Assembly: GCF_000960975.1 (NCBI RefSeq)
Contig: NZ_CP010803.1
Location: forward strand, 3,751,818 to 3,815,817
Reading direction: 5' to 3'
Length of the DNA: 64,000 nucleotides
DNA from: Martelella endophytica
GTDB taxonomy: Bacteria; Pseudomonadota; Alphaproteobacteria; Rhizobiales; Rhizobiaceae
Made by a program: the position numbers and the translations under genes
Part shown: positions 50,872-59,077 of the stretch, in pieces
Position numbering within the stretch: position 1 is the first letter of the stretch
Layout of the letters: each line of letters opens with the position of its first letter
Notes under the pieces: generated by a model
The model's input: the letters and a program-made list of their open reading frames with translations, nothing else
The model's database searches: none
What the model was told of the DNA's origin: nothing

Positions 50872-51843
50872 CTAGAAGGGCAGAGACAAACTCAGATATC
50901 CGCTCGTGCCCTCCAGCCGGTTTTTGGCATCGAACTCGTGATAGATCTTGGCACGGAGAGAAATGGGCGTCTCGCCCGCCACAAAATTGTAGCCGACGGT
51001 CGCCCCAATCGCGGCGACACGCCCCTTGAAATCACCCAGTGAAGCGCCCGGGCCGCTGTCGGCGGTAAGTTGCTGGTAGTAGTAGCCGACAAGGCCTGCA
51101 GAGAGCTGCGATTCAAAGGTTTTGGTGAAGGCGCCTTCAAGATGGAACTCCGTCCCAGTCTTGTAGTCGGTTGCCGGGTTCTCACCATTGAAGGTAAAGC
51201 CGGCCGCAGCGGAGGCTTCCCATCCGGATGTGGCGTCCAGCCATGTTACCGCAGCATTCAGATCAGCCCCCCAGCGGTGAAACGCGACATTTGCGATCTC
51301 GCCTTCCTGGTAGTCCCCGATCGGAACGTTGACGAGCGTACCGGCCGTCCAGTGCCAGTTGCCGCTGTGCCAGCCCAGTGTGGCGCCGATAACGGGATCA
51401 CCGATGGTGGAGACATTGTCGTCGATTGCAGTACCAAGGCCGCCGCCGGAAAGAGCCGCCGACGCATCCACCTTCTGGTAGCCCCATGGTACTGTCACGG
51501 TGAGACCGAGATTGCCGCCGGCCACGCCTTCCGGCAAGACCCAGAGGCCCGTTGCCAGGTCGATAACGGCCGTCGCATCAATGTCTGCGACAACACTGCC
51601 GCCGATTGGCAGGTCGACGCTCGCACCGGCCGAGCCGGAATAGAAATAAAGATCATTGGCGAAATAGGCGCCAGGCGGAGCGAGAACCCCAGCCATCGGC
51701 CCCTTCGAGCCAAGGAGATAGAAGCCAGTGCCGGACTCAGCCGCTTCCGCGCCCGCACCAGTGAGCAACACGGTGCTGGCAGCAAGGACCGACGCCACAC
51801 TGGCGCTGATAGCAGGTGCCTGCTTTCGGTCTGTGACGTACAT
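50872..51843 (-). CDS. MetA-pathway phenol-degradation-type outer membrane protein
   Basis: A 323-residue protein of the Phenol_MetA_deg (SphA-like) beta-barrel family. It has a signal peptide (ISASVASVLAASTVLLTGAG), then GTGFYLLGSKGPMAGVLAPP, GNLGLTVTVPWGYQKVDASA, and a C-terminal strand SGYLSLSLPF ending in Phe as barrel proteins do. Such channels help hydrophobic compounds enter the cell. It is co-directional with a second barrel gene and the sulfatase, so uptake of a sulfated or aromatic substrate is plausible. Confidence 0.85.
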   Translation of the reverse strand: MYVTDRKQAPAISASVASVLAASTVLLTGAGAEAAESGTGFYLLGSKGPMAGVLAPPGAYFANDLYFYSGSAGASVDLPIGGSVVADIDATAVIDLATGLWVLPEGVAGGNLGLTVTVPWGYQKVDASAALSGGGLGTAIDDNVSTIGDPVIGATLGWHSGNWHWTAGTLVNVPIGDYQEGEIANVAFHRWGADLNAAVTWLDATSGWEASAAAGFTFNGENPATDYKTGTEFHLEGAFTKTFESQLSAGLVGYYYQQLTADSGPGASLGDFKGRVAAIGATVGYNFVAGETPISLRAKIYHEFDAKNRLEGTSGYLSLSLPF

Positions 51844-51890
51844 CCGGTTCCTCCGCTCTCAGTCTTCCAGTAGAGGCTTGCCAAGCGGCC

Positions 51891-52688
51891 TCATTGAGGG
51901 AAGACGAAATTCATCACAAAACGCGCTCCGAAGCCGCTCGCCCCCCCAGCCGGACTTTCTGCCCAGTAGCGCAGCCCAAGCTGGAAATTCACCGGCTGGC
52001 CGCCAAGCACCACAAGCTTTCCCACCGTGGCATTGAGGGGCACCGCCCAGCTGTCCGCCAGCCAGTCATAGGTTGCCTCTGTGTTGAGACCGAACGACCA
52101 CGCGCCCGGCGTCGTGTAGGTCACGAAGGGCTGAAGGAAAGTGGCGTTGACGTCACGCCGGTCACTGTCGCCGGCAAACGACCAGATATGATTGGCAAGA
52201 AGGCCCACCGTCCAAGGCCCGCTGATATCGAGCACGGCGGCAGTCGGCCCGACGCCCCATTTTCCAAGCCCGGTCAGATCATCCGTGGCGGTCGGATACA
52301 GAAAAACCGGCCCGGCGCCCCAGGTAATGCCACTCTCCGTCGGATCTTTCGGCGACAGAAAGAAGCTTTGAACTATGTCACCCAGACCGAACTGCGAACC
52401 CGAGTACCCCGCCGCATCATGCTGCCATGTTACCGGTACGATTGTCCGGGTGATCAGGTTCCAGTTTTCGTTGAGCGAAAACGGAATGACTGGCTGGATA
52501 TTGAGCACCATCCTGTCGCCTGAGGCGCTGCCGATGCTGCCATCATAGTTGAACTGAAACGGCACGCTAATCAGGTCGGCAACCGGATTCGCCAGTTGCT
52601 TGGCCAAGTCTTCATCGTCTTCGGCGTGCGCACGGTTGGCGACGACGGCCATGCCCGAAAAGGCAAGGATCAAAATCCAAGACTTCAT
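51891..52688 (-). CDS. Transporter-type outer membrane beta-barrel protein
   Basis: A 265-residue protein with a signal peptide (MKSWILILAFSGMAVVANRA). Alternating strands follow: NPVADLISVPFQFNYDGSIG, RMVLNIQPVIPFSLNENWNL, GDIVQSFFLSPKDPTESGIT, LQPFVTYTTPGAWSFGLNTE. It ends in VMNFVFPQ. This is the family often labelled 'neuromedin U' or transporter in proteobacterial genomes. It sits 99 bases after the sulfatase gene, so it could be in one transcript with it. Confidence 0.82.
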   Translation of the reverse strand: MKSWILILAFSGMAVVANRAHAEDDEDLAKQLANPVADLISVPFQFNYDGSIGSASGDRMVLNIQPVIPFSLNENWNLITRTIVPVTWQHDAAGYSGSQFGLGDIVQSFFLSPKDPTESGITWGAGPVFLYPTATDDLTGLGKWGVGPTAAVLDISGPWTVGLLANHIWSFAGDSDRRDVNATFLQPFVTYTTPGAWSFGLNTEATYDWLADSWAVPLNATVGKLVVLGGQPVNFQLGLRYWAESPAGGASGFGARFVMNFVFPQ

Positions 52689-52786
52689 GATAGGCATCAT
52701 CGAAAGCCTCGAAGTTACTGATGTAATTTGCCAAAAACTTCAAAATTCAAGCGTATTTACGGAGCGCTTCAGGTCGATTTGCCGGC

Positions 52787-54322
52787 TCAGCGACTGCGTT
52801 GCGACATATCCATGATCATCTCCACCATCCCGGATGTCTTGGGGGAGAAGCTCGCCTGGCGAGGGGGAAATTCTTCGAACGATTCCACGAACTGGCTGAC
52901 AACACCCATCGCCGGATTGATCGCCCAGGAGTGATTTTCCTGCCATTCGTCGAAGCCGCGCGCATCCTCGAACCGCTCGAAGGGATCGAGGTCAAGCCGT
53001 TCTATGACCGGCGAAGTGAGTTCGTCCTGGACACCGTTGAACCATTTGTCCTGCTTGGTGAAAAGGAACTTCCATTCACCATATCGCAACCCATGGAAGG
53101 TCGTTTCGGTAAAAAAGAAGAATTCCTTGCGATTGCTCGGCCCCGCCTGAGTGATTATCGGCGTCTGATCGTAGCCATCAAGATGAACGCGGTATTCTGT
53201 GTCGCCGATTGTTTTCCCCTCAAGCAGTTCCTGCTTAAGGTCCGGATCCCCGAGTTGCGCCATAATGGTCGGCATCCAGTCTTCCATAGACATCAACTCA
53301 CCGGTGGTGGTGCCCGCCGGAATGATACCCGGCCATTTCACCATCATCGGAACTTTGAATCCGCCCTCATAGCCGCCGACGCCCTTTTGGCCTCTGAAGG
53401 GCGTATTGCCGCCGTCCGGCCAGGAATTAGAGGCGGCGCCGTTATCTGTCGAGAACATAACGAGCGTGTTGTCCGCAACGCCCAGTTCATCGAGAAGGTC
53501 CAGCAGCGAGCCGACGTCGTCATCGAACTCCACCATGCCGTCAGCATAGACGTTGCCCGTACCGGTGATACCGTCGTAGTGATCGTCAAGATTGGTCCGA
53601 TAGTGCATGCGCGTGGTGTTGTGCCACACGAAGAACGGCTTATCCTCGTTGACCGCCTCGGTAATGAACCGCTCGCTCTCCTCCAGCACCTTCTGGTCAA
53701 GCGTCCGCTGGACCTCCTGCCCGAAGTTGCCAAGGTCTTCGATATCCTGCCCGCCATCAGGCCTTGCGAACGAATGGATGATGCCACGCTGCGCAAAAGG
53801 CCCTTTGCCGGCAAGTTCGATCGGATAGTCGTCCTGCTCGGGGTATTCGCCTGAGTTGAGGTGATAGAGAATACCGTAAAACTCGTCAAAGCCATGAGCA
53901 GTTGGCAGGAACTCGTCTCGATCACCGAGATGGTTTTTGCCGAACTGTCCAGTCTTGTAGCCTTCCGCTTTCAACAGATCGGCAAGCGTCGGGTCTTCCT
54001 GGCTAAGGCCAATCGACGATCCGGGAAGACCAACCGTCGAGAGACCGACACGAAGGGGATACTGCCCGGTAATGAACGCGCCCCGGCCCGCAGTGGACGA
54101 GGCCTGAGCGTAGTGATCCATGAACAACATGCCGTCATCGGCAATGCGATCGATGTTGGGTGTCTCGCAGCACATCATGCCGCGGTGATAGGCGGAGATA
54201 TTCCACATCCCGACATCATCACCCCAGATGATCAGGATATTCGGCTTGCTTTGCTCCTGAGCAAAGACCTGAGGTACCGACGCGGCAAGAAGCGTGGAAG
54301 CCAAGAGAACAGAGCGCAGCAT
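52787..54322 (-). CDS. Periplasmic Ser-type arylsulfatase
   Basis: A 511-residue type I sulfatase with a signal peptide (LLASTLLAASVPQVFA, cleaved near residue 21). Metal ligands are in NILIIWGDDVGMWNISAYHR. The formylglycine motif reads S76-T-A-G-R80 in YAQASSTAGRGAFITGQYPL, where close relatives have Cys. His and Lys residues follow in KTGQFGKNHLGDRDEF and VMFSTDNGAAS. A Ser nucleophile cannot be oxidised by the aerobic Cys-specific enzyme, but can be by the radical-SAM maturase, which is encoded divergently next door. It would release sulfate from organic sulfate esters. Confidence 0.93.
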   Translation of the reverse strand: MLRSVLLASTLLAASVPQVFAQEQSKPNILIIWGDDVGMWNISAYHRGMMCCETPNIDRIADDGMLFMDHYAQASSTAGRGAFITGQYPLRVGLSTVGLPGSSIGLSQEDPTLADLLKAEGYKTGQFGKNHLGDRDEFLPTAHGFDEFYGILYHLNSGEYPEQDDYPIELAGKGPFAQRGIIHSFARPDGGQDIEDLGNFGQEVQRTLDQKVLEESERFITEAVNEDKPFFVWHNTTRMHYRTNLDDHYDGITGTGNVYADGMVEFDDDVGSLLDLLDELGVADNTLVMFSTDNGAASNSWPDGGNTPFRGQKGVGGYEGGFKVPMMVKWPGIIPAGTTTGELMSMEDWMPTIMAQLGDPDLKQELLEGKTIGDTEYRVHLDGYDQTPIITQAGPSNRKEFFFFTETTFHGLRYGEWKFLFTKQDKWFNGVQDELTSPVIERLDLDPFERFEDARGFDEWQENHSWAINPAMGVVSQFVESFEEFPPRQASFSPKTSGMVEMIMDMSQRSR

Positions 54323-54688
54323 CAGTTTCCCCTCCTGATGAAAACCGCAACACCAAAGCGATCACGATCGTTTCACAACAAAAAAATATGTGAGGACAGA
54401 AACTAAAATTCCTCACAAAGCATCACCCTGAAACCTTAATTCGTAATTGTTGACTCAACATCCTTAATTAGTCAAATTGAAACTTATACGTAATACCTGT
54501 TTTATAACTTCAACTTTAGAAATTGATCGCATGAATAATATCGAAAATGAACCATGTTATCGCCAACAAATACTATAAATAATATTCGTCAATTATTGTG
54601 TTGACGACCCGAGGAATTGGAAACAGGCTTTCATTGCAAAGCCCCTGCATCAGACGAAAAACCATAGACCGATGAAGTCGCACAGAAG
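54323..54688. promoter_or_regulatory. Divergent regulatory region of sulfatase and maturase
   Basis: A 366-base AT-rich intergenic region between divergent genes. TTGACT at 54450-54455 and AGTCAA at 54470-54475 form a widely spaced palindrome that could bind a dimeric regulator, and several TATAAT-like hexamers occur. No gene fits within it. Confidence 0.45.
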
Positions 54689-55927
54689 ATGACACACCCG
54701 CTTCTACCGCCAAACCTGTCTGCACAGGATCATCGCAGGCGCTTTCACGCGATGCTGAAACCCTCGGGCGCGCAATGCAATCTTGACTGCACCTACTGCT
54801 TCTACCTGCATAAGGAAGGCCTGCTGCACCAGCCGAGAGCACCACGGATGAGCGATCAGGTTCTGGAACAGCATATCCGGCAGTATATCGAAGCGCAGAA
54901 CAGCGATCAGGTCGTCTTCAGCTGGCAAGGCGGTGAGCCGACGCTCATGGGCCTGTCGTTCTTCAGGAAGGTCGTCGAATTTCAGCGGCTTTATCGCAAG
55001 GCCGGACAACGCATCGAAAACGATCTGCAGACCAATGGCGTTCTTCTGGATGACGAATGGTGCCGTTTTCTCAAGGAAGAGGGTTTTCTTGTCGGCCTCT
55101 CAATCGACGGTCCAGCGCATCTCCACGATCGCTATCGCGTCAACAAGGCGGGCCGGCCGACCTTTGCGAAGGTGCTGGACGCCGCCAGGCGGCTCCACCG
55201 GCACCAGGTGGCCTTCAGTGCGCTATGCGTCGTCAACAATGCAAATGCGGAAGAGCCGCTTGCGGTTTACCGCTTCTTGCGGGACGAGATCAGACCCCGG
55301 ATGATCCAGTTCATTCCCGGGATGGAAAAGCAGGAATTTTTCAACACCGCCCCACAGCATTGGGATGCCGGTTCACTGCCCCCCGAAGATTCGCCTGAAG
55401 CGCTCCCCGGCTCAGCCGGATCGGCCGTTGCGGAGTGGTCGGTCAGCCCGCAACAATGGGGCAAATTCCTGACGGACGTCTGGGACGAGTGGGTCTCATG
55501 CGACTACGGAAAAGTCCATGTAGACCAGTTCGAGAATGTTCTTTCCATGCTGCTCGGCAAAGGATCGCAGCAATGCGTTACGGCGCAGTTCTGCGGCAAG
55601 GCAATCGCAGTCGAACACAATGGCGATGTCTATAGTTGCGACCACTTCGTCTATCCCGAATTCAAGATCGGCAATATCCTGAAGGACCACGAAGGCAGCC
55701 TTGCATTCAGCGACAGACAGATGAAATTCGGCTTCGACAAGTCGCGCAATCTGCCGAGAAAGTGTCAAGAATGCCCATATTTGCGCCTCTGTTGGGGGCA
55801 CTGCCCCAAAGACCGCTTTCTCAAAACGACTGACGGCGAAGTCGGCCTCCATTATCTCTGCCATGGATTGCAGCACTTCTATCGACATGTCATCGAGACA
55901 TGCGATCGTCTCGGGAGTAGACACTAG
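54689..55927 (+). CDS. Anaerobic sulfatase-maturating enzyme (radical SAM, SPASM)
   Basis: A 412-residue radical-SAM enzyme. The Cys triplet C30-x3-C34-x2-C37 (SGAQCNLDCTYCFYLHKE) binds the catalytic 4Fe-4S cluster. GGEPTLMG and QTNGVLL are radical-SAM motifs. The C-terminal SPASM region has ten or so Cys (SQQCVTAQFCGKAIAVEHNG, VYSCDHF, RKCQECPYLRLCWGHCP). It oxidises the active-site Ser or Cys of sulfatases to formylglycine in the cytoplasm before export. Divergent placement from the Ser-type sulfatase makes it the likely substrate. Confidence 0.93.
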   Translation: MTHPLLPPNLSAQDHRRRFHAMLKPSGAQCNLDCTYCFYLHKEGLLHQPRAPRMSDQVLEQHIRQYIEAQNSDQVVFSWQGGEPTLMGLSFFRKVVEFQRLYRKAGQRIENDLQTNGVLLDDEWCRFLKEEGFLVGLSIDGPAHLHDRYRVNKAGRPTFAKVLDAARRLHRHQVAFSALCVVNNANAEEPLAVYRFLRDEIRPRMIQFIPGMEKQEFFNTAPQHWDAGSLPPEDSPEALPGSAGSAVAEWSVSPQQWGKFLTDVWDEWVSCDYGKVHVDQFENVLSMLLGKGSQQCVTAQFCGKAIAVEHNGDVYSCDHFVYPEFKIGNILKDHEGSLAFSDRQMKFGFDKSRNLPRKCQECPYLRLCWGHCPKDRFLKTTDGEVGLHYLCHGLQHFYRHVIETCDRLGSRH

Positions 55928-55959
55928 TCATTGCAGTGACCTCCGGCGCTCCTCAACGT

Positions 55960-56148
55960 TTAACCGCCGTTCAAAACCCTCAACGCCTGGATGATCCTTT
56001 CGGAGAGCCACAGGCCGAAGCAAGTTCCGGCCATGGCGGCGCCGAGGATGGAGCCGCGGCCGATCCGCTTGATCTTCTGATACCCGGCGACGAATTCTTC
56101 CCTTCCACCGAGGTGCTCCGATAGTGCCTTGTTCCGCTCGATCAGGCG
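55960..56148 (-). pseudogene. Fragment of a prophage lysis-region gene
   Basis: The 3' two thirds of the DUF1515-like prophage gene (3289-3612) recurs here diverged but in frame: RLIERNKALSEHLGGREEFV versus RLIEQNKALSERLGETEEFV. The C-terminus, GSILGAAMAGTCFGLWLSER versus GYILGAAMAGTGFGVWLSDG, is also conserved. The similarity stops sharply at 56148 and the gene's 5' third is missing. It marks the edge of a lost prophage or duplication. Confidence 0.88.
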
Positions 56149-56175
56149 TACTGCACAGACAGTACAGCCGGTCAC

Positions 56176-57015
56176 TCAGTTTTCCAGTGTCGGCGCGACG
56201 AGGTCGGAGACGGGTGTGGTCTCGGCCGAAGCGGAAATCGTCGAAGCGGGCTTTGCAAAATGCATGTCGCCGATCGAATCCTCGAGGGTTTTCATCACGC
56301 CTTTCGCATCAAGATTGCCGCTCTCGGCCGTCACCCCGACCTCCATCGGCCCCACGGTCATATAGCGGGCCGTGCGGGCTCCATCGGATCGGGTCTCCGG
56401 TCGGCTCTTCTCCATGGTCCCGGACGGTTGCATGAAGACGTCAAGCGTCTCGCCGCCGGCATTGCGATAGACGAGGCGGACAATACCGGGAGCACCGGTG
56501 GTGGTGTCTTCGCGCGAGATCAGTTCGTAGCCCTCTGCGGAAAGATCGGGTGTGGGAAAGGCCAGCCAGAGCCACTTGTCGTGCGCGTCGACCTTGCCGG
56601 CCGCCAGTGAAAGCATGCCGGCGGGCGCGGCCGCGCCGGAGGAAACGGCCTCGATCAAGGAATTCGAGATCGATGCGCGCCCGGCCGCAAACTCGTCGTA
56701 GCGGCTTCCGACAACGCCGGCTGCCAGCAACGTGAAGGCGAAGACGGCCGCCTTCAGGACCGGTGCGCCCGTTCTTGGCCGCCGCTTCCAGACGGTATCC
56801 CTGAGGCGTTCGGGCACGGGACCGGCCTGACGATCGCGACAACAGAGCCGCAGAAGCGCATTCTGCTCGCGTATCTCCTCGACAAAAGCCTTGGCCGCGG
56901 GATTGGCCCGCAGGAAGGCCTCGACCTCCGCCTTGCGCGTCGGATCGTCGTCCAGCAATCCGTCGGCAAGCGCCAGCAGATCGAATTCCCTGATGTCATC
57001 TGATCGATCGTTCAT
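56176..57015 (-). CDS. Membrane anti-sigma factor of the ECF pair
   Basis: A 279-residue protein. The N-terminal 70 residues (FDLLALADGLLDDDPTRKAE, FLRANPAAKAFVEEIREQNA) are anti-sigma-like. One transmembrane helix follows (VLKAAVFAFTLLAAGVVGSR), then a periplasmic beta-rich domain (WLAFPTPDLSAEGYELISRE, YRNAGGETLDVFMQPSG). No HxxxCxxC zinc motif is visible. Its start overlaps the sigma factor gene by 4 bases. It should hold the sigma factor inactive until an envelope signal acts on the periplasmic domain. Confidence 0.85.
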   Translation of the reverse strand: MNDRSDDIREFDLLALADGLLDDDPTRKAEVEAFLRANPAAKAFVEEIREQNALLRLCCRDRQAGPVPERLRDTVWKRRPRTGAPVLKAAVFAFTLLAAGVVGSRYDEFAAGRASISNSLIEAVSSGAAAPAGMLSLAAGKVDAHDKWLWLAFPTPDLSAEGYELISREDTTTGAPGIVRLVYRNAGGETLDVFMQPSGTMEKSRPETRSDGARTARYMTVGPMEVGVTAESGNLDAKGVMKTLEDSIGDMHFAKPASTISASAETTPVSDLVAPTLEN

Positions 57016-57527
57016 TTCACGCGCCTCAGCAGGGTCGTCCTCGGTGATCGCGAGCGGGCCTCGCGAAGAGCCTCGCGTCCGCGGGAAAGTCTCGACCGAA
57101 TCGTGCCGACCGGTACGTCAAGCAGTTCGGCAACCTCGTCATAGGCCATGCCATCCAGTGCGACGAGCAGGATCACCACCCGTTGTTCCGCCGGCAGCCG
57201 ATCAAGAGCGCCGGCAATGCTTGCGCATTCGGCACGATCTTCCTGATCCGGCAACTGGACGGCGAGACGATCGATGATCTCCGGCTCGGCCGATGCCGTT
57301 TCAGGCTTCGCGGCCCGAACACGGTCGATATAGGTCCGGTACAATATCCGGAACAGCCACGATCGCAAACGTCCCTTGCGGCCGAAGAGGCGCCATTTCC
57401 GCAGCGCCCGCTCCAGCGTGTCCTGGACGAGGTCGTCGGCGTCATCCCGATTGCGCGTCAGCGCAAAGGCATAGCGGCGCAGATGCGGGATCTGCCTTTC
57501 GATCATCCATCGAAGGTCATCGCTCAT
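57012..57527 (-). CDS. ECF sigma factor
   Basis: A 171-residue sigma-70 family group 4 factor. Region 2 is HLRRYAFALTRNRDDADDLV, QDTLERALRKWRLFGRKG. Region 4 is LDRLPAEQRVVILLVALDGM, AYDEVAELLDVPVGTIRSRL, SRGREAL, with a well-formed HTH. Between the regions is the usual short linker. It directs RNA polymerase to GGAAC-type promoters. Its own gene is preceded by such a site, implying autoregulation. Confidence 0.93.
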   Translation of the reverse strand: MSDDLRWMIERQIPHLRRYAFALTRNRDDADDLVQDTLERALRKWRLFGRKGRLRSWLFRILYRTYIDRVRAAKPETASAEPEIIDRLAVQLPDQEDRAECASIAGALDRLPAEQRVVILLVALDGMAYDEVAELLDVPVGTIRSRLSRGREALREARSRSPRTTLLRRVK

Positions 57528-57563
57528 ATGTGTCCGTCCGGCACTGACAATGTCGTTTCTACA

Positions 57564-57589
57564 GACGGGCGCAGGCGGCGAAACGTTCC
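57564..57589 (-). promoter_or_regulatory. ECF-type promoter of the sigma/anti-sigma operon
   Basis: On the minus strand GGAAC is followed 17 bases later by CGTC, ending about 37 bases before the sigma factor start. The same elements with the same spacing occur on the other strand. The site fits autoregulation by this ECF sigma factor. Confidence 0.7.
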
Positions 57590-57613
57590 AAAGAAAATTC
57601 AGATTCTTTTTTT

Positions 57614-57639
57614 GGAACGAATGCGGCGCGGTTTCCGTC
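57614..57639 (+). promoter_or_regulatory. ECF-type promoter of the DUF4168 gene
   Basis: GGAAC, 17 bases, CGTC, located 76 bases before the DUF4168 start. It is the mirror image of the sigma operon promoter. The two -35 boxes are 24 bases apart and lie within an inverted repeat of CGTTCCAAA and TTTGGAACG type. Confidence 0.72.
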
Positions 57640-57714
57640 CGTTATGCGGCCAACACGGCAAACCGATCACATGGCGGCGGCGAACGATCTCCGCCGCACA
57701 ATGAAAGGATCAAA

Positions 57715-58113
57715 ATGACCTACGCAATTCGCAACAGGATCGTCGCTCCGATGATCGCCATCGCGGCCCTGGCGCTACCCGCGACATCGGCCTTCGCCCA
57801 GCAGGCAGAGGCCACGCCTCCGGCAGCACCAGGCTGGGAACAGAAGCCGGCCATCGACGCGGCAACGGTCGACAATTTTGCCAAGGCTTCGGTCGAGGTC
57901 CGCGAGGTTCTCATCAAGTGGGCGCCGCAGATCGAGAAGGCGCAGAGCGACGATCAGGTTCAGCAACTGCGCCAACAGCAGCAGGTTGAGCTCGTGGCCG
58001 CCCTCGACGCCAATGACCTTGATGTCGGCACCTATAACGCCGTCATCCAGGCTGCGAACAGCGACCCGGCGCTGGCGCAGGAAATCCAGGAAAAGCAGAT
58101 GCAGCTTCGCTAG
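57715..58113 (+). CDS. DUF4168 exported protein
   Basis: A 132-residue protein with a signal peptide (RIVAPMIAIAALALPATSAFA) and a DUF4168-type helical domain: IDAATVDNFAKASVEVREVL, KAQSDDQVQQLRQQQQVELV, NSDPALAQEIQEKQMQLR. The ATG has an AAAGGA box. It faces the ECF sigma operon and shares its promoter type, so it is probably a main target of the sigma factor. A periplasmic stress or polymer-binding role is conceivable. Confidence 0.88.
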   Translation: MTYAIRNRIVAPMIAIAALALPATSAFAQQAEATPPAAPGWEQKPAIDAATVDNFAKASVEVREVLIKWAPQIEKAQSDDQVQQLRQQQQVELVAALDANDLDVGTYNAVIQAANSDPALAQEIQEKQMQLR

Positions 58114-58137
58114 CGGCAACTGACGACGAATGCCCCA

Positions 58138-58167
58138 GCCCGGGCCCACAGTCACGTGGGTTCGGGC
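58138..58167 (+). terminator. GC-rich hairpin between DUF4168 and lipoprotein genes
   Basis: GCCCGGGCCCAC pairs with GTGGGTTCGGGC over 12 positions, including two G-U pairs, around a 6-base loop. No U-run follows. It lies between two co-directional genes and may act as a partial terminator or stabilise the upstream mRNA. Confidence 0.55.
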
Positions 58168-58191
58168 ATCAAACATGAGAGGAGTGAAACC

Positions 58192-58389
58192 ATGCGTAAA
58201 TTTCTGGCAATTGCCTTTTCGGGACTGATGGTCATCGGCCTTGCGGCTTGCGACGACAGCGGCGGCGACAACGCCAGCGACAACCCGCCCGCGACCTCAG
58301 CGCCGGCAGAACCGGGCACGATGCCGGCCGATCCCGGCAACAGCACGGCGCCGGCTGAGCCCGGTGCGGGAACCACGACCCAGCCCTGA
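58192..58389 (+). CDS. Small lipoprotein with Pro/Ala-rich tail
   Basis: A 65-residue protein. The signal MRKFLAIAFSGLMVIGLAAC ends in a lipobox (GLAAC). The mature part is low-complexity: DDSGGDNASDNPPATSAPAE, TAPAEPGAGTTTQP. It is preceded by GAGAGGAG (SD). It lies 78 bases after the DUF4168 gene and may belong to the same ECF-controlled group. Function unknown. Confidence 0.75.
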   Translation: MRKFLAIAFSGLMVIGLAACDDSGGDNASDNPPATSAPAEPGTMPADPGNSTAPAEPGAGTTTQP

Positions 58390-58570
58390 TTCAAGTCGGC
58401 GTCACTCTCCCGGTCCATCGCGCGGCCGGGAGAGCGGCTCGTCCGGGCTGCTGCGGGCGCCGCAGCAGCCCTCCCTCGACCGCCCGATGGGATGGCCATA
58501 CCCGGTCATCTTTTGGCGGTATTTTGGCACCACATTGGCTTTCGACCTGAAACTGTCGAGGAGGATTCCC

Positions 58571-58741
58571 GTGAGCAACCCTGAAGTCCGCGCCGTCGCG
58601 TTCCTTTCGACCCGCTGGTCAGTGAGGCCAACCGATCAGGCGAGCCGCGAAACCCGACTGGCCGCACAGCCGGATGCGCGGTCCGCAAGCCTGCTTCCGC
58701 CCCGCCCCGAAACCAAGCAGGGCCTCGTTTCAGACGGCTGA
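58571..58741 (+). CDS. Doubtful 56-codon protein
   Basis: GTG start with a strong GAGGAGG box 7 bases upstream, then VSNPEVRAVAFLSTRWSVRP and an Arg/Ala-rich tail without a domain. The SD is the only support. Bases 58742-59077 downstream hold nothing recognisable. Confidence 0.3.
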   Translation: MSNPEVRAVAFLSTRWSVRPTDQASRETRLAAQPDARSASLLPPRPETKQGLVSDG

Positions 58742-59077
58742 GAAGGGTTCGCGCCGCCCTGCCAGGCCTTCTTGCCATGCCGATCGCCTGAGCGCGCAGC
58801 GCCAGTAATGAAACGCGTTCTTCCCTTCATCCCGCAGCCCGCGGCTTCCCCCAATCCTACCACCTGACCACTGCCCTCACTGAGACCTGCACGCACTTGC
58901 GCTTCTTTAGCCTTTCTGCAGCGAAACAGTGTGCGTGAGGCTTTTTCTGTGGCAGATAGCGCAGCGTCGATTGAGAGGCTTTACGGCCCATCGATGACTG
59001 ATGCCCTCGGAGTGCGGTCGTGCTACCCTCCAGAGGGAATGATCAGGTTTATCCTGCAAGAAGAAAAGGTGGGTCTC

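Noticed and set aside
52799..53854. A 351-codon plus-strand frame
   Set aside because: It is antisense to the sulfatase, has no family and no start signal, and so is taken as a shadow.
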